A DNA stretch of 8,664 nucleotides from Verrucomicrobiota bacterium (GTDB lineage: Bacteria > Verrucomicrobiota > Verrucomicrobiia > Limisphaerales > AV2), in NCBI GenBank assembly GCA_003219345.1, contig QHOP01000018.1, positions 1 to 8,664 of the forward strand, in the 5' to 3' direction. The position numbers and the translations under genes were made by a program. Shown here one piece after another: positions 1 through 6,767 of this stretch (positions are counted from its first letter, which is position 1; each line of letters starts with the position of its first letter). Under the pieces are notes generated by a model. That model did no database searches, was not told where the DNA came from, and worked only from the letters and a program-made list of their open reading frames with translations.

Positions 1-1
1 T

Positions 2-385
2 GACCTGGCCGGCAAACCAGCCGAGCCGCTTCCTGCGGTGGGAGACCGTAAGTTCCTGGAAATCGATGTCGATAATTTCGATGACCGGCTTAAAGCGTGC
101 AAGCCGCGCGTGGCTTTCCAGGTGCCCAACACGCTGACGGGCGAAGGCAATCTCAGTGTTGAAATGACATTTGAAAGCATGGACGACTTTTCGCCGGCCG
201 CCGTGGCCCGCAAGGTGGACGCGCTGAATAAACTGCTCCAGGCCCGAACGGAATTGGCCAACCTGCTGACGTATATGGACGGCAAGGACAAGGCGGAGGA
301 GTTGGTCGGCCGGCTTTTGAACAATCCAGATTTGATGAAGTCACTCACCTCCGCACCTAACCCCGAGGCTCAACAGGCCAAGTAG
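2..385 (+). CDS. tssB: T6SS contractile sheath small subunit TssB (5' partial)
   Basis: TssB (VipA/HsiB/ImpB family) pairs with TssC to build the cytoplasmic contractile sheath around the Hcp tube. The frame is open from base 2, and the first visible residues DLAGKPAEPLP already match the family upstream of a possible GTG at 38, so the true start lies left of the window and 38 is an internal Val codon. The 127 visible residues hold the typical blocks KFLEIDVDNFD, PRVAFQVPNTLTGEGNLSV, FESMDDFSPAAVARKV and NLLTYMDGKDKAEEL. Family members are usually about 160-180 residues, so roughly 45-50 N-terminal residues are missing, including the first helix that TagJ contacts in Pseudomonas. The stop TAG at 383 is followed after 22 nt by tssC, consistent with one transcript. 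Identity is very secure. Confidence 0.96.
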   Translation, partial: DLAGKPAEPLPAVGDRKFLEIDVDNFDDRLKACKPRVAFQVPNTLTGEGNLSVEMTFESMDDFSPAAVARKVDALNKLLQARTELANLLTYMDGKDKAEELVGRLLNNPDLMKSLTSAPNPEAQQAK

Positions 386-390
386 TTTTC

Positions 391-395
391 AGGAG
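391..395 (+). promoter_or_regulatory. Shine-Dalgarno site of tssC
   Basis: AGGAG lies 12 nt before the ATG at 408, slightly far but the only candidate in the 22-nt tssB-tssC gap. It supports the ATG at 408 as the tssC start. Confidence 0.6.
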
Positions 396-407
396 AAAGA
401 CACCGTT

Positions 408-1901
408 ATGTTGCCGCCAGAGACCGTAGCACAAGGCGCCGCCGGACCAGCTCCCGCGGATGTTGGCGAGTTTGAGGCGCTGCTGAACAAGGAATTCAAA
501 GCCCGCGACACGCAAAAACAGACGGCGGTGCAAAACGCCATTCGCACCCTCGCTCAGCAAGCGCTGGCTTCCACGCAATTGATTTCCGCCGACGTCACCC
601 GGACGGTTTCGGCCATGATTGCGGAGATTGATCGCAAGTTGTCGGAGCAGATCAATCGCATCATGCACCATGAGGATTTCAAAGCCCTGGAAGGCACCTG
701 GCGGGGCCTGCACCACCTGGTCAACAATACGGAGACCGACGAGATGCTGAAGATACGCGTGCTGAACATCTCGAAGAACGATTTGAAGAAGACCCTCAAG
801 AAATTCGAGGGGACGGCCTGGGACCAGAGCCCGTTGTTCAAGAAACTTTACGAGGACGAGTTTGGCTCGCCCGGCGGGCAGCCTTATGGAGCGTTGATCG
901 GCGACTACTTCTTCGACCATTCGCCCGAAGACGTGAAAATGCTGGGCAACATCGGGCAGGTTGCCGCCGCGATGCACGCCCCATTCATCGCCGGTGCCGC
1001 GCCCACCGTTCTGGGCATGGACTCCTGGCAGGAACTGAGCAACCCGCGCGACCTGACCAAGATTGTCCAGACCGCTGAATACGCCTCCTGGCGGTCACTT
1101 CGTGACTCGGAGGACTCGCGCTATATCGGTCTGGCTATGCCCCGGTTCCTGTCCCGTCTCCCGTACGGGGCGAAAACGGTGCCGTTGGAGGAATTCGCGT
1201 TTGAGGAGGATACCGAAGGGGCGGACCATAACAAGTACGTCTGGTCCAATGCCGCCTTCGCAATGGGCGTGAACATCACGCGCGCCTTCAAGCTTTACGG
1301 TTGGTGTGCCCGCATCCGGGGCGCCGAATCCGGCGGCATGGTCGAAGGCCTCCCCGTCCACACCTTCCCCACTGACGATGGCGGTGTCGATATGAAGTGT
1401 CCGACGGAAATAGCCATCACTGACCGGCGCGAAGCGGAACTGGCCAAGAACGGTTTCATGCCGCTGTCGCATTACAAGAATACCGACTACGCGGTGTTCA
1501 TGGGAGCGCAGTCGCTGCAGAAACCGGCGGTTTACGACGATCCGGACGCAACGGCCAACGCCAACCTGGCGGCGCGGCTCCCCTATCTTTTCGCCACGTG
1601 CCGTTTCGCTCATTATCTCAAATGTCTGGTCCGCGACAAGATCGGCTCGTTCAAGGAAAGGGAAGACATGGAAACGTGGTTGAACAAGTGGATCAGCCAG
1701 TATTGTTGCGATTCCAAGTCCGCCGAGGACGTCAAGGCGCGGTTTCCGTTAGCTGCGGCGCAAGTCGAGGTGCTGGAAGTCAAGGGTAATCCCGGTTACT
1801 ACACCTCGAAGTTCTGGCTGCGCCCGCATTACCAGTTGGAGGGATTGACCGTGTCCTTGCGGCTGGTGTCGAAACTGCCGTCCGCCAAAGCCGGCGGTTA
1901 A
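408..1901 (+). CDS. tssC: T6SS contractile sheath large subunit TssC
   Basis: TssC (VipB/HsiC/EvpB family) is the large sheath subunit; TssB-TssC dimers polymerise on the baseplate and their contraction drives the Hcp tube out of the cell. The 497-residue length is normal for the family. Visible family blocks include EFEALLNKEF (21-30), DFKALEGTWRGLHHLV (90-105), YGALIGDYFFDHSPEDV (160-176), the AAAMHAPFIAGAAPTVLGM region (186-204), SRYIGLAMPRFLSRLPYG (237-254) and YYTSKFWLRPHYQLEGLTVSLRLV (464-487). The N-terminal helix around 20-35 is where ClpV engages TssC in Vibrio; in TagJ-containing T6SS classes this segment differs. No frameshift or truncation is seen. The gene sits 22 nt after tssB, so the two are likely translated from one mRNA in balanced amounts. 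Identity is very secure. Confidence 0.98.
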   Translation: MLPPETVAQGAAGPAPADVGEFEALLNKEFKARDTQKQTAVQNAIRTLAQQALASTQLISADVTRTVSAMIAEIDRKLSEQINRIMHHEDFKALEGTWRGLHHLVNNTETDEMLKIRVLNISKNDLKKTLKKFEGTAWDQSPLFKKLYEDEFGSPGGQPYGALIGDYFFDHSPEDVKMLGNIGQVAAAMHAPFIAGAAPTVLGMDSWQELSNPRDLTKIVQTAEYASWRSLRDSEDSRYIGLAMPRFLSRLPYGAKTVPLEEFAFEEDTEGADHNKYVWSNAAFAMGVNITRAFKLYGWCARIRGAESGGMVEGLPVHTFPTDDGGVDMKCPTEIAITDRREAELAKNGFMPLSHYKNTDYAVFMGAQSLQKPAVYDDPDATANANLAARLPYLFATCRFAHYLKCLVRDKIGSFKEREDMETWLNKWISQYCCDSKSAEDVKARFPLAAAQVEVLEVKGNPGYYTSKFWLRPHYQLEGLTVSLRLVSKLPSAKAGG

Positions 1902-1920
1902 AGACGGGAAGTCGTACGTC

Positions 1921-1997
1921 GGTTGGCTCGCAGGCCGTGTGCCGCTCGCGAGTCGGATCATCAACCAACAGACCGGGTTCCAGGCACAGGGCCCGGT
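1921..1997 (+). promoter_or_regulatory. Possible structured leader between tssC and hcp
   Basis: The 114-nt gap before hcp contains inverted repeats. GGCTCGC (1925-1931) can pair with GCGAGTC (1948-1954, one G-U pair), and the outer GGTT (1921-1924) can pair with AACC (1963-1966). ACCGGG (1972-1977) pairs exactly with CCCGGT (1992-1997) across a 14-nt loop, ending just before the hcp ribosome binding site. No T-tract follows, so these are not simple terminators. They could be mRNA-processing or stabilising hairpins that raise hcp expression over tssBC, or chance pairing in GC-rich DNA. No convincing -35/-10 promoter was seen in the gap. Confidence 0.3.
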
Positions 1998-2002
1998 AGA
2001 AT

Positions 2003-2007
2003 AAGGA
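2003..2007 (+). promoter_or_regulatory. Shine-Dalgarno site of hcp
   Basis: AAGGA lies 8 nt before the ATG at 2016. It decides the start: the in-frame TTG at 1923 would add 31 residues unrelated to Hcp, whereas the 2016 start gives the standard N-terminus (MAAVDYFLKI). Confidence 0.75.
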
Positions 2008-2015
2008 ATAAGGTT

Positions 2016-2501
2016 ATGGCCGCAGTAGATTACTTCTTGAAGATCGACAGTATCCCGGGCGAAAGCACTGATTCAAAACACAAAAACGAGATTGATATCG
2101 AGAGCTGGAGCTGGGGAGAAGCCAATAGCGGTTCGCACGCGTACGGCGGCGGTGGCGGAGCGGGCAAGGTTTCCGTCCAGGACTTTAATTTCACGATGCA
2201 CGTGAACAAGGCCAGCCCCAAGCTGTTCCTGGCCTGCGCCACGGGCCAGCACATCAAAGAGGCGTTGCTGACGTGCCGCAAGGCAGGCAAAGAGCAACAG
2301 GAGTATTTGAAGATCAAATTCAGCGACTTGCTGGTTTCTAACTATCAGACCGGCGGCTCCGCCGGAGACGTTGTGCCGGTCGATCAGATCGCGGTCAACT
2401 TTGCCAAGATTGAAGTTTCCTATGCCCCGCAAAAACCCGACGGCTCGCTCGATTCGCCCGTGGTGCATAATTACAGCCTCAAGGAAAATAAAGGGGCCTG
2501 A
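2016..2501 (+). CDS. hcp: T6SS inner tube protein Hcp
   Basis: Hcp forms stacked hexameric rings that make the tube inside the TssB/TssC sheath; it is expelled with the VgrG spike and can carry effectors in its lumen. The 161 residues match the usual length and the Hcp1 pattern: DYFLKIDSIPGES (5-17), IDIESWSWGE (26-35), a glycine run YGGGGGAGKVSVQDFNFT (43-60), the NKASPKLFLACATG strand-helix (64-77), LLTCRKAG (84-91) and FAKIEVSYAPQKPDGS (129-144). No C-terminal extension is present, so this is a plain structural Hcp and not an effector-fused form. It lies between the sheath and the baseplate genes, has its own leader region, and is followed by a strong terminator. That arrangement fits a protein needed in higher amounts than its neighbours. 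Identity is very secure. Confidence 0.97.
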   Translation: MAAVDYFLKIDSIPGESTDSKHKNEIDIESWSWGEANSGSHAYGGGGGAGKVSVQDFNFTMHVNKASPKLFLACATGQHIKEALLTCRKAGKEQQEYLKIKFSDLLVSNYQTGGSAGDVVPVDQIAVNFAKIEVSYAPQKPDGSLDSPVVHNYSLKENKGA

Positions 2502-2534
2502 TTTGTCTTGAGGTACCAACTCTAGTTTGCGCCT

Positions 2535-2571
2535 GTGCCTGGCCGGCCCTCCAGCCAGGCACTTGTTTTTT
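2535..2571 (+). terminator. Rho-independent terminator after hcp
   Basis: A perfect 9-bp stem, GTGCCTGGC (2535-2543) with GCCAGGCAC (2554-2562), closes a 10-nt loop and is followed by TTGTTTTTT (2563-2571). This is a textbook intrinsic terminator on the + strand, 34 nt after the hcp stop. It ends only 5 nt before the tagJ ATG. Transcripts from upstream would mostly stop here, so the downstream tagJ-clpV block needs read-through, antitermination or its own promoter; none is evident. Confidence 0.88.
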
Positions 2572-2576
2572 CGTTC

Positions 2577-3371
2577 ATGAATTCCGCCGAACTCGTTCAA
2601 GCCGGGAGACTGGAAGAGGGGTTGTCCGCCTTGCAGACGGAGATCCGCAGCAAACCGCAAGACACGCGCCTGCGCATTTTCCTGTTTCAACTCAACTGCG
2701 TCCTGGGTCGGCTCGATAAGGCGCTGACCCAACTCCAGGTCATCGCCGGTCTTAACGCGGACACGATGCTCCTGGCGCAGATCTTCCGACCGGTCATCGC
2801 CTGCGAATTGCTCCGGCGCGAAGTGTTCGCGGGCAAACGCACGCCGATCATTTTCGGGGAACCGATGGAGTGGCTGGGCTTGCTGATGCGGGCCAATGAA
2901 CTGGTGGCCAGCGGCGAGTTTGCCGCGGCCGCCGAGTCGCGAGACAAAGCGTTTGAAGCTGCCCCGGCCTCCCCTGGCGAGCTGGACGGCGAACCCTTCG
3001 AGTGGATTGCTGACGCAGATTCGCGCCTCGGTCCGGTGCTGGAGGCGATCATCGAAGGCAAGTACTACTGGGTTCCTTTCTGCCGCATTCGGAAAATCGA
3101 GACTGAAAAACCGAGCGATATGCGGGACCTGGTTTGGCTGCCTGCCCAGTTCACCTGGACCAACGGCGGCGCGGTTTGTGGACACATTCCCACTCGCTAT
3201 CCCGGCACAGAGGCATCGGCCGACGGCCCGTCGCGGCTCGCGCGCAAGACGGAATGGCAGCAGGAAGCGGGAGAAACCTACCTCGGTCTGGGTCAGCGTG
3301 TCCTGGCCACCGATGCGGGTGAGCATCCCTTGCTCGGGTGCCGAAGTATCGGGCTGACGCAGACTGCGTGA
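2577..3371 (+). CDS. tagJ: T6SS accessory protein TagJ (ImpE/HsiE family)
   Basis: TagJ (ImpE, SciE, HsiE1) is an accessory protein that in Pseudomonas aeruginosa binds the N-terminus of TssB and also ClpV, and is proposed to recruit the ATPase to the sheath. The 264 residues show a TPR-like helical N-terminus (about 1-75, with RLRIFLFQLNCVLG at 31-44) and then the family core: EVFAGKRTPIIFGEPMEWL (82-100), DGEPFEWIADADSRLGPVLE (137-156), KYYWVPFCRI (162-171), RDLVWLPAQFTW (183-194), IPTRYPG (204-210) and ARKTEW (222-227). The ATG at 2577 gives the standard N-terminus (MNSAELVQAGRLEEGL); the in-frame GTG at 2535 sits in the terminator stem and is rejected. No Shine-Dalgarno sequence precedes 2577, which is unusual here. 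The presence of tagJ places this system in the TagJ-containing T6SS class. Confidence 0.95.
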   Translation: MNSAELVQAGRLEEGLSALQTEIRSKPQDTRLRIFLFQLNCVLGRLDKALTQLQVIAGLNADTMLLAQIFRPVIACELLRREVFAGKRTPIIFGEPMEWLGLLMRANELVASGEFAAAAESRDKAFEAAPASPGELDGEPFEWIADADSRLGPVLEAIIEGKYYWVPFCRIRKIETEKPSDMRDLVWLPAQFTWTNGGAVCGHIPTRYPGTEASADGPSRLARKTEWQQEAGETYLGLGQRVLATDAGEHPLLGCRSIGLTQTA

Positions 3372-3375
3372 GGAA
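3371..3375 (+). promoter_or_regulatory. Ribosome binding site upstream of tssE, placed for an out-of-frame ATG
   Basis: AGGAA overlaps the last base of the tagJ stop codon. It is 4 nt before an ATG at 3380, but 15 nt before the GTG at 3391 and 21 nt before the ATG at 3397 that begins the recognisable TssE. The site is therefore better placed for the wrong frame than for tssE itself. Confidence 0.45.
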
Positions 3376-3379
3376 CAGA

Positions 3380-3451
3380 ATGACCGATGTGTGCACATGC
3401 CTGAACCGATTCCCATTGAAAAACTGCAGCCTTGCCTGCTGGACCGCTTGA
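3380..3451 (+). other. Candidate 23-codon ORF overlapping the start of tssE
   Basis: Frame 2 from the ATG at 3380 encodes 23 residues (beginning MTDVCTCLNR, ending ACWTA) and stops with TGA at 3449. It overlaps the first 55 nt of tssE in a different frame. Its only support is the nearby AGGAA. It might be a leader ORF that lowers tssE translation, a relic of a frameshifted tssE start, or chance. The cysteine-rich product resembles no protein I know. Confidence 0.15.
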
Positions 3452-3897
3452 CCGATGATGAACCGGGCAAGCAGGAGGAAAGCCGTTCACAACGTGTCGT
3501 GACACACCAAAAGTACCGGCGCGGAGTTCTGCGCGATCTGGAATGGCTTCTCAATACTCAGGCCTACCTCAATATTGAGGGCATGGAGTCGTTTCAATTG
3601 AAGGATTACCCTGAGGCCTTCCGCTCTGTAATCAACTATGGCACGCGGCAACTTTGCGGGTTGACGGCACCGGACCTGGAGCGGCTGCAGGAAGAACTGG
3701 GCGAAGCCATCCAGGCCTTCGAGCCGCGCCTTACTCCGCGGACCCTGGCGGTCCGCGCCGATCTCGAACGCAATCTGTTGACGTTCGACGTCGAGGGCGA
3801 GTTATGGGCCAATCCACTGCCCGAACATTTGCACCTCAAGACCACCGTGGACCTCGAAACCGGACAGTGCCTCCTGGGAGATTCGTCTCATGGATGA
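3397..3897 (+). CDS. tssE: T6SS baseplate subunit TssE (gp25-like)
   Basis: TssE is the T6SS relative of phage T4 gp25; it sits in the baseplate wedge with TssF and TssG and nucleates sheath polymerisation. Of the 166 residues, IEKLQPCLLDRLTDDEP (7-23) is the usual N-terminus, RDLEWLLN (46-53) and SVINYG (77-82) are gp25-fold blocks, FEPRL (108-112) contains the conserved EPR core, and GELWANPLPEHLHLKTTVD (134-152) is the C-terminal strand region. The ATG at 3397 is preferred because it gives the family N-terminus; a GTG at 3391 would add two residues. Neither has a well-spaced ribosome binding site. The gene starts 25 nt after tagJ and its last 8 nt overlap tssF, so tssE and tssF are probably translationally coupled. 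Identity is secure; the exact start is not. Confidence 0.94.
   Translation: MPEPIPIEKLQPCLLDRLTDDEPGKQEESRSQRVVTHQKYRRGVLRDLEWLLNTQAYLNIEGMESFQLKDYPEAFRSVINYGTRQLCGLTAPDLERLQEELGEAIQAFEPRLTPRTLAVRADLERNLLTFDVEGELWANPLPEHLHLKTTVDLETGQCLLGDSSHG
3876..3880 (+). promoter_or_regulatory. Shine-Dalgarno site of tssF
   Basis: GGGAG inside the end of tssE lies 9 nt before the tssF ATG at 3890, good spacing that supports this start within the 8-nt tssE-tssF overlap. Confidence 0.65.
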
Positions 3898-5914
3898 ACG
3901 GCTGCTCGAACTCTACAATACCGAGTTGCGGCATCTGCGCGAAACCGCGGCGGAGTTTGGCCGTGATTTCCCAAAGATCGCCGGCCGTTTGTCGCTAGAC
4001 CTCGACGCAAAAGAAATCTGTCCTGATCCTTATGTCGAACGGTTGCTGGAAGGGTTCGCCTTCCTGGCCGCTCGAGTGCATCTGAAGCTGGACGCCGAGT
4101 TTCCTCGTTTCACTCAGGGATTGCTGGAGACAGTTTATCCCGACTACCTCTGTCCGGTGCCCTCGATGGCCATCGTGAAGTTCGAGCCTGAGGAGAAGGA
4201 GGCAGCATTGGCCGCTGGTTTCGTGCTCAAACGCGGGACCCTGCTGCGAAGCCAGTTGGGCAAAGGCGATCGCACTGCCTGCACCTTCAGCACGGCGCAG
4301 GATGTTCGGCTGCTGCCGCTGGCCGTGACCGAGGCGCGTTATTTCATCCGCGACCTGGCGGAACTGAACCTGCCTCGCGAGCTGGGCGCCCGAGCAGCCT
4401 TTCGCATCCGCTTGCGCAAGGCGATCCCGAACCCGTTCAAGGAAATCCGCGCTGCTCCGTTGGTTTTCCATGTCCGCGGCGCGGACGAGCTGCCCGGCCA
4501 GATCTACGAACAGATTTTCGGTCACAAATCGCGGCTGGTGATTCAATCGCCGGCAAGCCGCAAACAGGTTGGCGCGGCCTTGCGGTCGGACTGCATCCGG
4601 CGGGTGGGTTTTTCGCCCGAACAGGCGCTGCTGCCTCCGGCGCCGCATGGTTTCGAGGGCTACCGCCTGTTGCGCGAGTATTTTGCTTTTCCTCAACGGT
4701 TTCTGTTTTTCGAACTGTCCGGCTTTCAAGAAGCTCTCGCCCAGGTTGCGGGTGAAGAAGTGGACCTGGTGATTGCCTTGGATGAGCCGGACACCAGACT
4801 GGAGGGCCGTGTGGACAAGTCCTGCTTTGACCTGTTCTGTACTCCCGCAATCAACCTTTTTGAGAAAACCCTTGACCGCGTTCTGATTTCAAATCGCTTC
4901 TCCGAATTCCACGTGGTGCCCGATCGCAACCGTCCGCTTGACTTTGAGATTTATCGAATCGCTTCGGTCACAGGTTATGGCGAGACGCCGGACCAGGAGC
5001 GGCGGTTTCTCCCGTTCTATCAGGCGCGTGACACGGACCTTGAGACCAATGCTTTTTACACCGTGCATCGCGTCCCCCGGTTGTTCAGCGATCGCGAACG
5101 ACTTACGGGCCGGCGCTCTTCTTATGCCGGGACCGACGCCTTTTTGTCCATTGTGGACGCTGACATGGCGCCCTGCCGAACGGACCTGCGCCAGCTTGCC
5201 ATCCGGGCCTTCTGCACCAACCGGCATCTGCCGATTCAAATGGTCAAGGGTCTGGGGAAGACGGACTTCACAATGGATATCAGCGCGCCTGTGAATGCGA
5301 TGCGCGTCATCCAGAGGCCGACTTTGCCCCAGCCCAGCCTTGTGCTGGCCGGACAAAATCCGGAAAGACCGCAGGTAGCCTCAGGCCGGTTCGCCTGGCG
5401 TTTAATCAGCCATCTCTCTTTGAACTATCTGTCGCTGGTGGACGCGGGGGGTGAGACAGGCGCCGAGGGTCTCCGGGAAATACTCAAGTTGTACGTCGAT
5501 CCCAACGAACGTCAGACGCTCAAGCAGATCGACGGCATTCGCGGCGTCCGGTATCGGCCCATCGTCCGCCGCGTGGAGACGCCGGGGCCAATCACCTTCG
5601 CGCGCGGACTGGAGATCACTTTGCTGTTCGACGAGACCGCGTTCGAGGGGCAAGGTGTTTTTGTGCTGGGCGCGGTACTCGAACAGTTCTTCGCCCGGTA
5701 CGTCTCGTTGAACTCATTTACCGAAACGGTCGTTACCACTCAGCAGCGAAAGGAGATAATGCGATGGCCGGTGCAGATGGGCAGACGCCGCGCATCGGTC
5801 ATTCCTGGTCTCCCGCGCAAGACCCGGTGCGCTTCGCACAAAATCCCGCGCTGGAGTTTGCTCCCTCCACGCTCGAGGCGGTGCGGAACAAAGACTCGTC
5901 CGGTCCCCCGGTGA
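3890..5914 (+). CDS. tssF: T6SS baseplate subunit TssF with an unusual C-terminal extension
   Basis: TssF (ImpG/VasA family) is a baseplate wedge protein; two TssF copies clamp one TssG and link to TssE and TssK. The N-terminus MDERLLELYNTELRHLRE, the DPYVERLLEGFAFLAARVH block (46-64) and YPDYLCPVPSM (83-93) are typical, as is FARYVSLNSFTETVV (601-615), normally followed by a short tail such as EIMRWPVQMGRR (622-633). Family members usually stop near there, at about 590-630 residues. Here the frame runs on to residue 674. The last roughly 40 residues are rich in Arg, Pro, Ser and Cys and correspond to tssG read in another frame, giving a 151-nt overlap with tssG. I infer that a deletion removed the native stop (see the tssG entry). 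Identity is secure up to about residue 633; the tail is probably not a real domain. Confidence 0.94.
   Translation: MDERLLELYNTELRHLRETAAEFGRDFPKIAGRLSLDLDAKEICPDPYVERLLEGFAFLAARVHLKLDAEFPRFTQGLLETVYPDYLCPVPSMAIVKFEPEEKEAALAAGFVLKRGTLLRSQLGKGDRTACTFSTAQDVRLLPLAVTEARYFIRDLAELNLPRELGARAAFRIRLRKAIPNPFKEIRAAPLVFHVRGADELPGQIYEQIFGHKSRLVIQSPASRKQVGAALRSDCIRRVGFSPEQALLPPAPHGFEGYRLLREYFAFPQRFLFFELSGFQEALAQVAGEEVDLVIALDEPDTRLEGRVDKSCFDLFCTPAINLFEKTLDRVLISNRFSEFHVVPDRNRPLDFEIYRIASVTGYGETPDQERRFLPFYQARDTDLETNAFYTVHRVPRLFSDRERLTGRRSSYAGTDAFLSIVDADMAPCRTDLRQLAIRAFCTNRHLPIQMVKGLGKTDFTMDISAPVNAMRVIQRPTLPQPSLVLAGQNPERPQVASGRFAWRLISHLSLNYLSLVDAGGETGAEGLREILKLYVDPNERQTLKQIDGIRGVRYRPIVRRVETPGPITFARGLEITLLFDETAFEGQGVFVLGAVLEQFFARYVSLNSFTETVVTTQQRKEIMRWPVQMGRRRASVIPGLPRKTRCASHKIPRWSLLPPRSRRCGTKTRPVPR
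5751..5755 (+). promoter_or_regulatory. Shine-Dalgarno site of tssG
   Basis: AGGAG (preceded by AA) lies 8 nt before the ATG at 5764. This near-ideal site fixes the tssG start and argues that the short TssG N-terminus is not caused by choosing too late a start. No FFQ-like motif is found upstream in the same frame. Confidence 0.8.
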
Positions 5915-6738
5915 TCTATTCCCGGCACTTCGGTCTCTTCGGTTCCAACGGGCCGTTGCCACTCTGCCTCACTGAATACGCTCGCGAGCGCACACTGCAT
6001 CACGGTGACGCCACTTTCGTCGCGTTCTGCAATGTATTTCACCATCGGCTGCTCTCCTTCTTCTTCCGCGCCTGGGCCGACGCGCAAAAGACCGTGGATT
6101 TCGACCGGCCTGACGACCAGCACTGGTCGCATTTCGTGGGGAGTCTGGTCGGTCTCGGCATGGAGAGCTTGCTGGAGCGGGACAATGTGCCTGACCGAGC
6201 CAAGCTTTATTTCGCCGGACGGCTGGTCCAACAGAACCGGAACGCGGAAGGTTTGGAGGCGATCCTCCAGGACTTCTTTGGCATCCGGACCGAAGTCCGT
6301 ACCTTCGCGGGCCAGTGGCTGAAGCTTCCGCCCGGGTCCACCTGCAAGCTCGGTGCCTCGCGGGAGACCGGCACCTTGAGCGCTACGGTCATCCTTGGGT
6401 CGCGTGTTTGGACCTGCCAGCTTCATTTCCGGTTGCGCATGGGGCCGATGAAATTCGCTGAGTACGAACGCATGTTGCCCCTCGGCCCTTCGTTCCGCCG
6501 GCTGTGTGATTGGATTCGGCAATATGCCGGCGAGCACTATTCCTGGGACGTGCAGCTTGTTCTGGCGAAGGACGAGGTTCCCGTTATCCAGATTGGAAAG
6601 GCGGGACGGCTTGGCTGGACTACGTGGCTGAAAACCAAACCCTTCGAGCGCGATGCGGAAGATTTGGTCCTGAGTCCATCGCACTCTGGAGTTTCATGCA
6701 GCGGCTCACTTTGTCAAACTGGTGGAGCCTCAACCTAG
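5764..6738 (+). CDS. tssG: T6SS baseplate subunit TssG, probably lacking an N-terminal segment
   Basis: TssG (ImpH/VasB family) is the central baseplate wedge protein, held by two TssF subunits and contacting TssK. The 324 residues show clear family blocks: PVRFAQNPALEFAPSTL (21-37), FGLFGSNGPLPLCLTEYARER (56-76), VFHHRLLSFFFRAWADAQ (91-108), KLYFAGRLVQQNRNAEGLEAIL (147-168), WDVQLVLAKDEVP (261-273) and GRLGWTTWL (281-289). Typical TssG proteins have 50-70 residues before the first block, including an FFQAVRLLE-like helix. Here only 20 residues precede it (MAGADGQTPRIGHSWSPAQD) and the helix is absent. The start has a strong ribosome binding site, so an in-frame deletion of about 35-45 codons near 5785-5800 is inferred. 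The last 15-20 residues after DLVLSP look unconserved. The protein may be impaired, or the gap may be an assembly error. Confidence 0.92.
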   Translation: MAGADGQTPRIGHSWSPAQDPVRFAQNPALEFAPSTLEAVRNKDSSGPPVIYSRHFGLFGSNGPLPLCLTEYARERTLHHGDATFVAFCNVFHHRLLSFFFRAWADAQKTVDFDRPDDQHWSHFVGSLVGLGMESLLERDNVPDRAKLYFAGRLVQQNRNAEGLEAILQDFFGIRTEVRTFAGQWLKLPPGSTCKLGASRETGTLSATVILGSRVWTCQLHFRLRMGPMKFAEYERMLPLGPSFRRLCDWIRQYAGEHYSWDVQLVLAKDEVPVIQIGKAGRLGWTTWLKTKPFERDAEDLVLSPSHSGVSCSGSLCQTGGAST

Positions 6739-6767
6739 ACAATCACAATCTCTCTACGCACCATTTT

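Noticed and set aside
1923..2015. An upstream TTG start for hcp adding 31 residues
   Set aside because: The added residues do not resemble Hcp, and the ATG at 2016 has a well-spaced ribosome binding site and the standard N-terminus.
2503..2528. A possible promoter for tagJ (TTGTCT and TCTAGT)
   Set aside because: The spacing is about 12 nt, too short for a standard sigma-70 promoter, and any transcript would run straight into the terminator.
2073..3554. A 493-codon antisense open frame covering hcp, tagJ and the start of tssE
   Set aside because: It overlaps three clearly conserved + strand genes, has no recognisable motif, and long antisense frames are common opposite GC-rich coding sequence.
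3567..3580. A perfect 14-bp palindrome CCTCAATATTGAGG inside tssE
   Set aside because: It lies within conserved-frame coding sequence, and about one such palindrome every two windows of this size is expected by chance; no second copy was noticed.
5789..5914. The roughly 40-residue TssF tail as a new C-terminal domain
   Set aside because: It is rich in Arg, Pro, Ser and Cys and coincides with an out-of-frame reading of conserved tssG sequence, so it is better explained by a lost stop codon.
5740..6684. A 314-codon antisense open frame opposite tssG
   Set aside because: It is a mirror of the tssG codon pattern with no family motif; the + strand product is clearly TssG.
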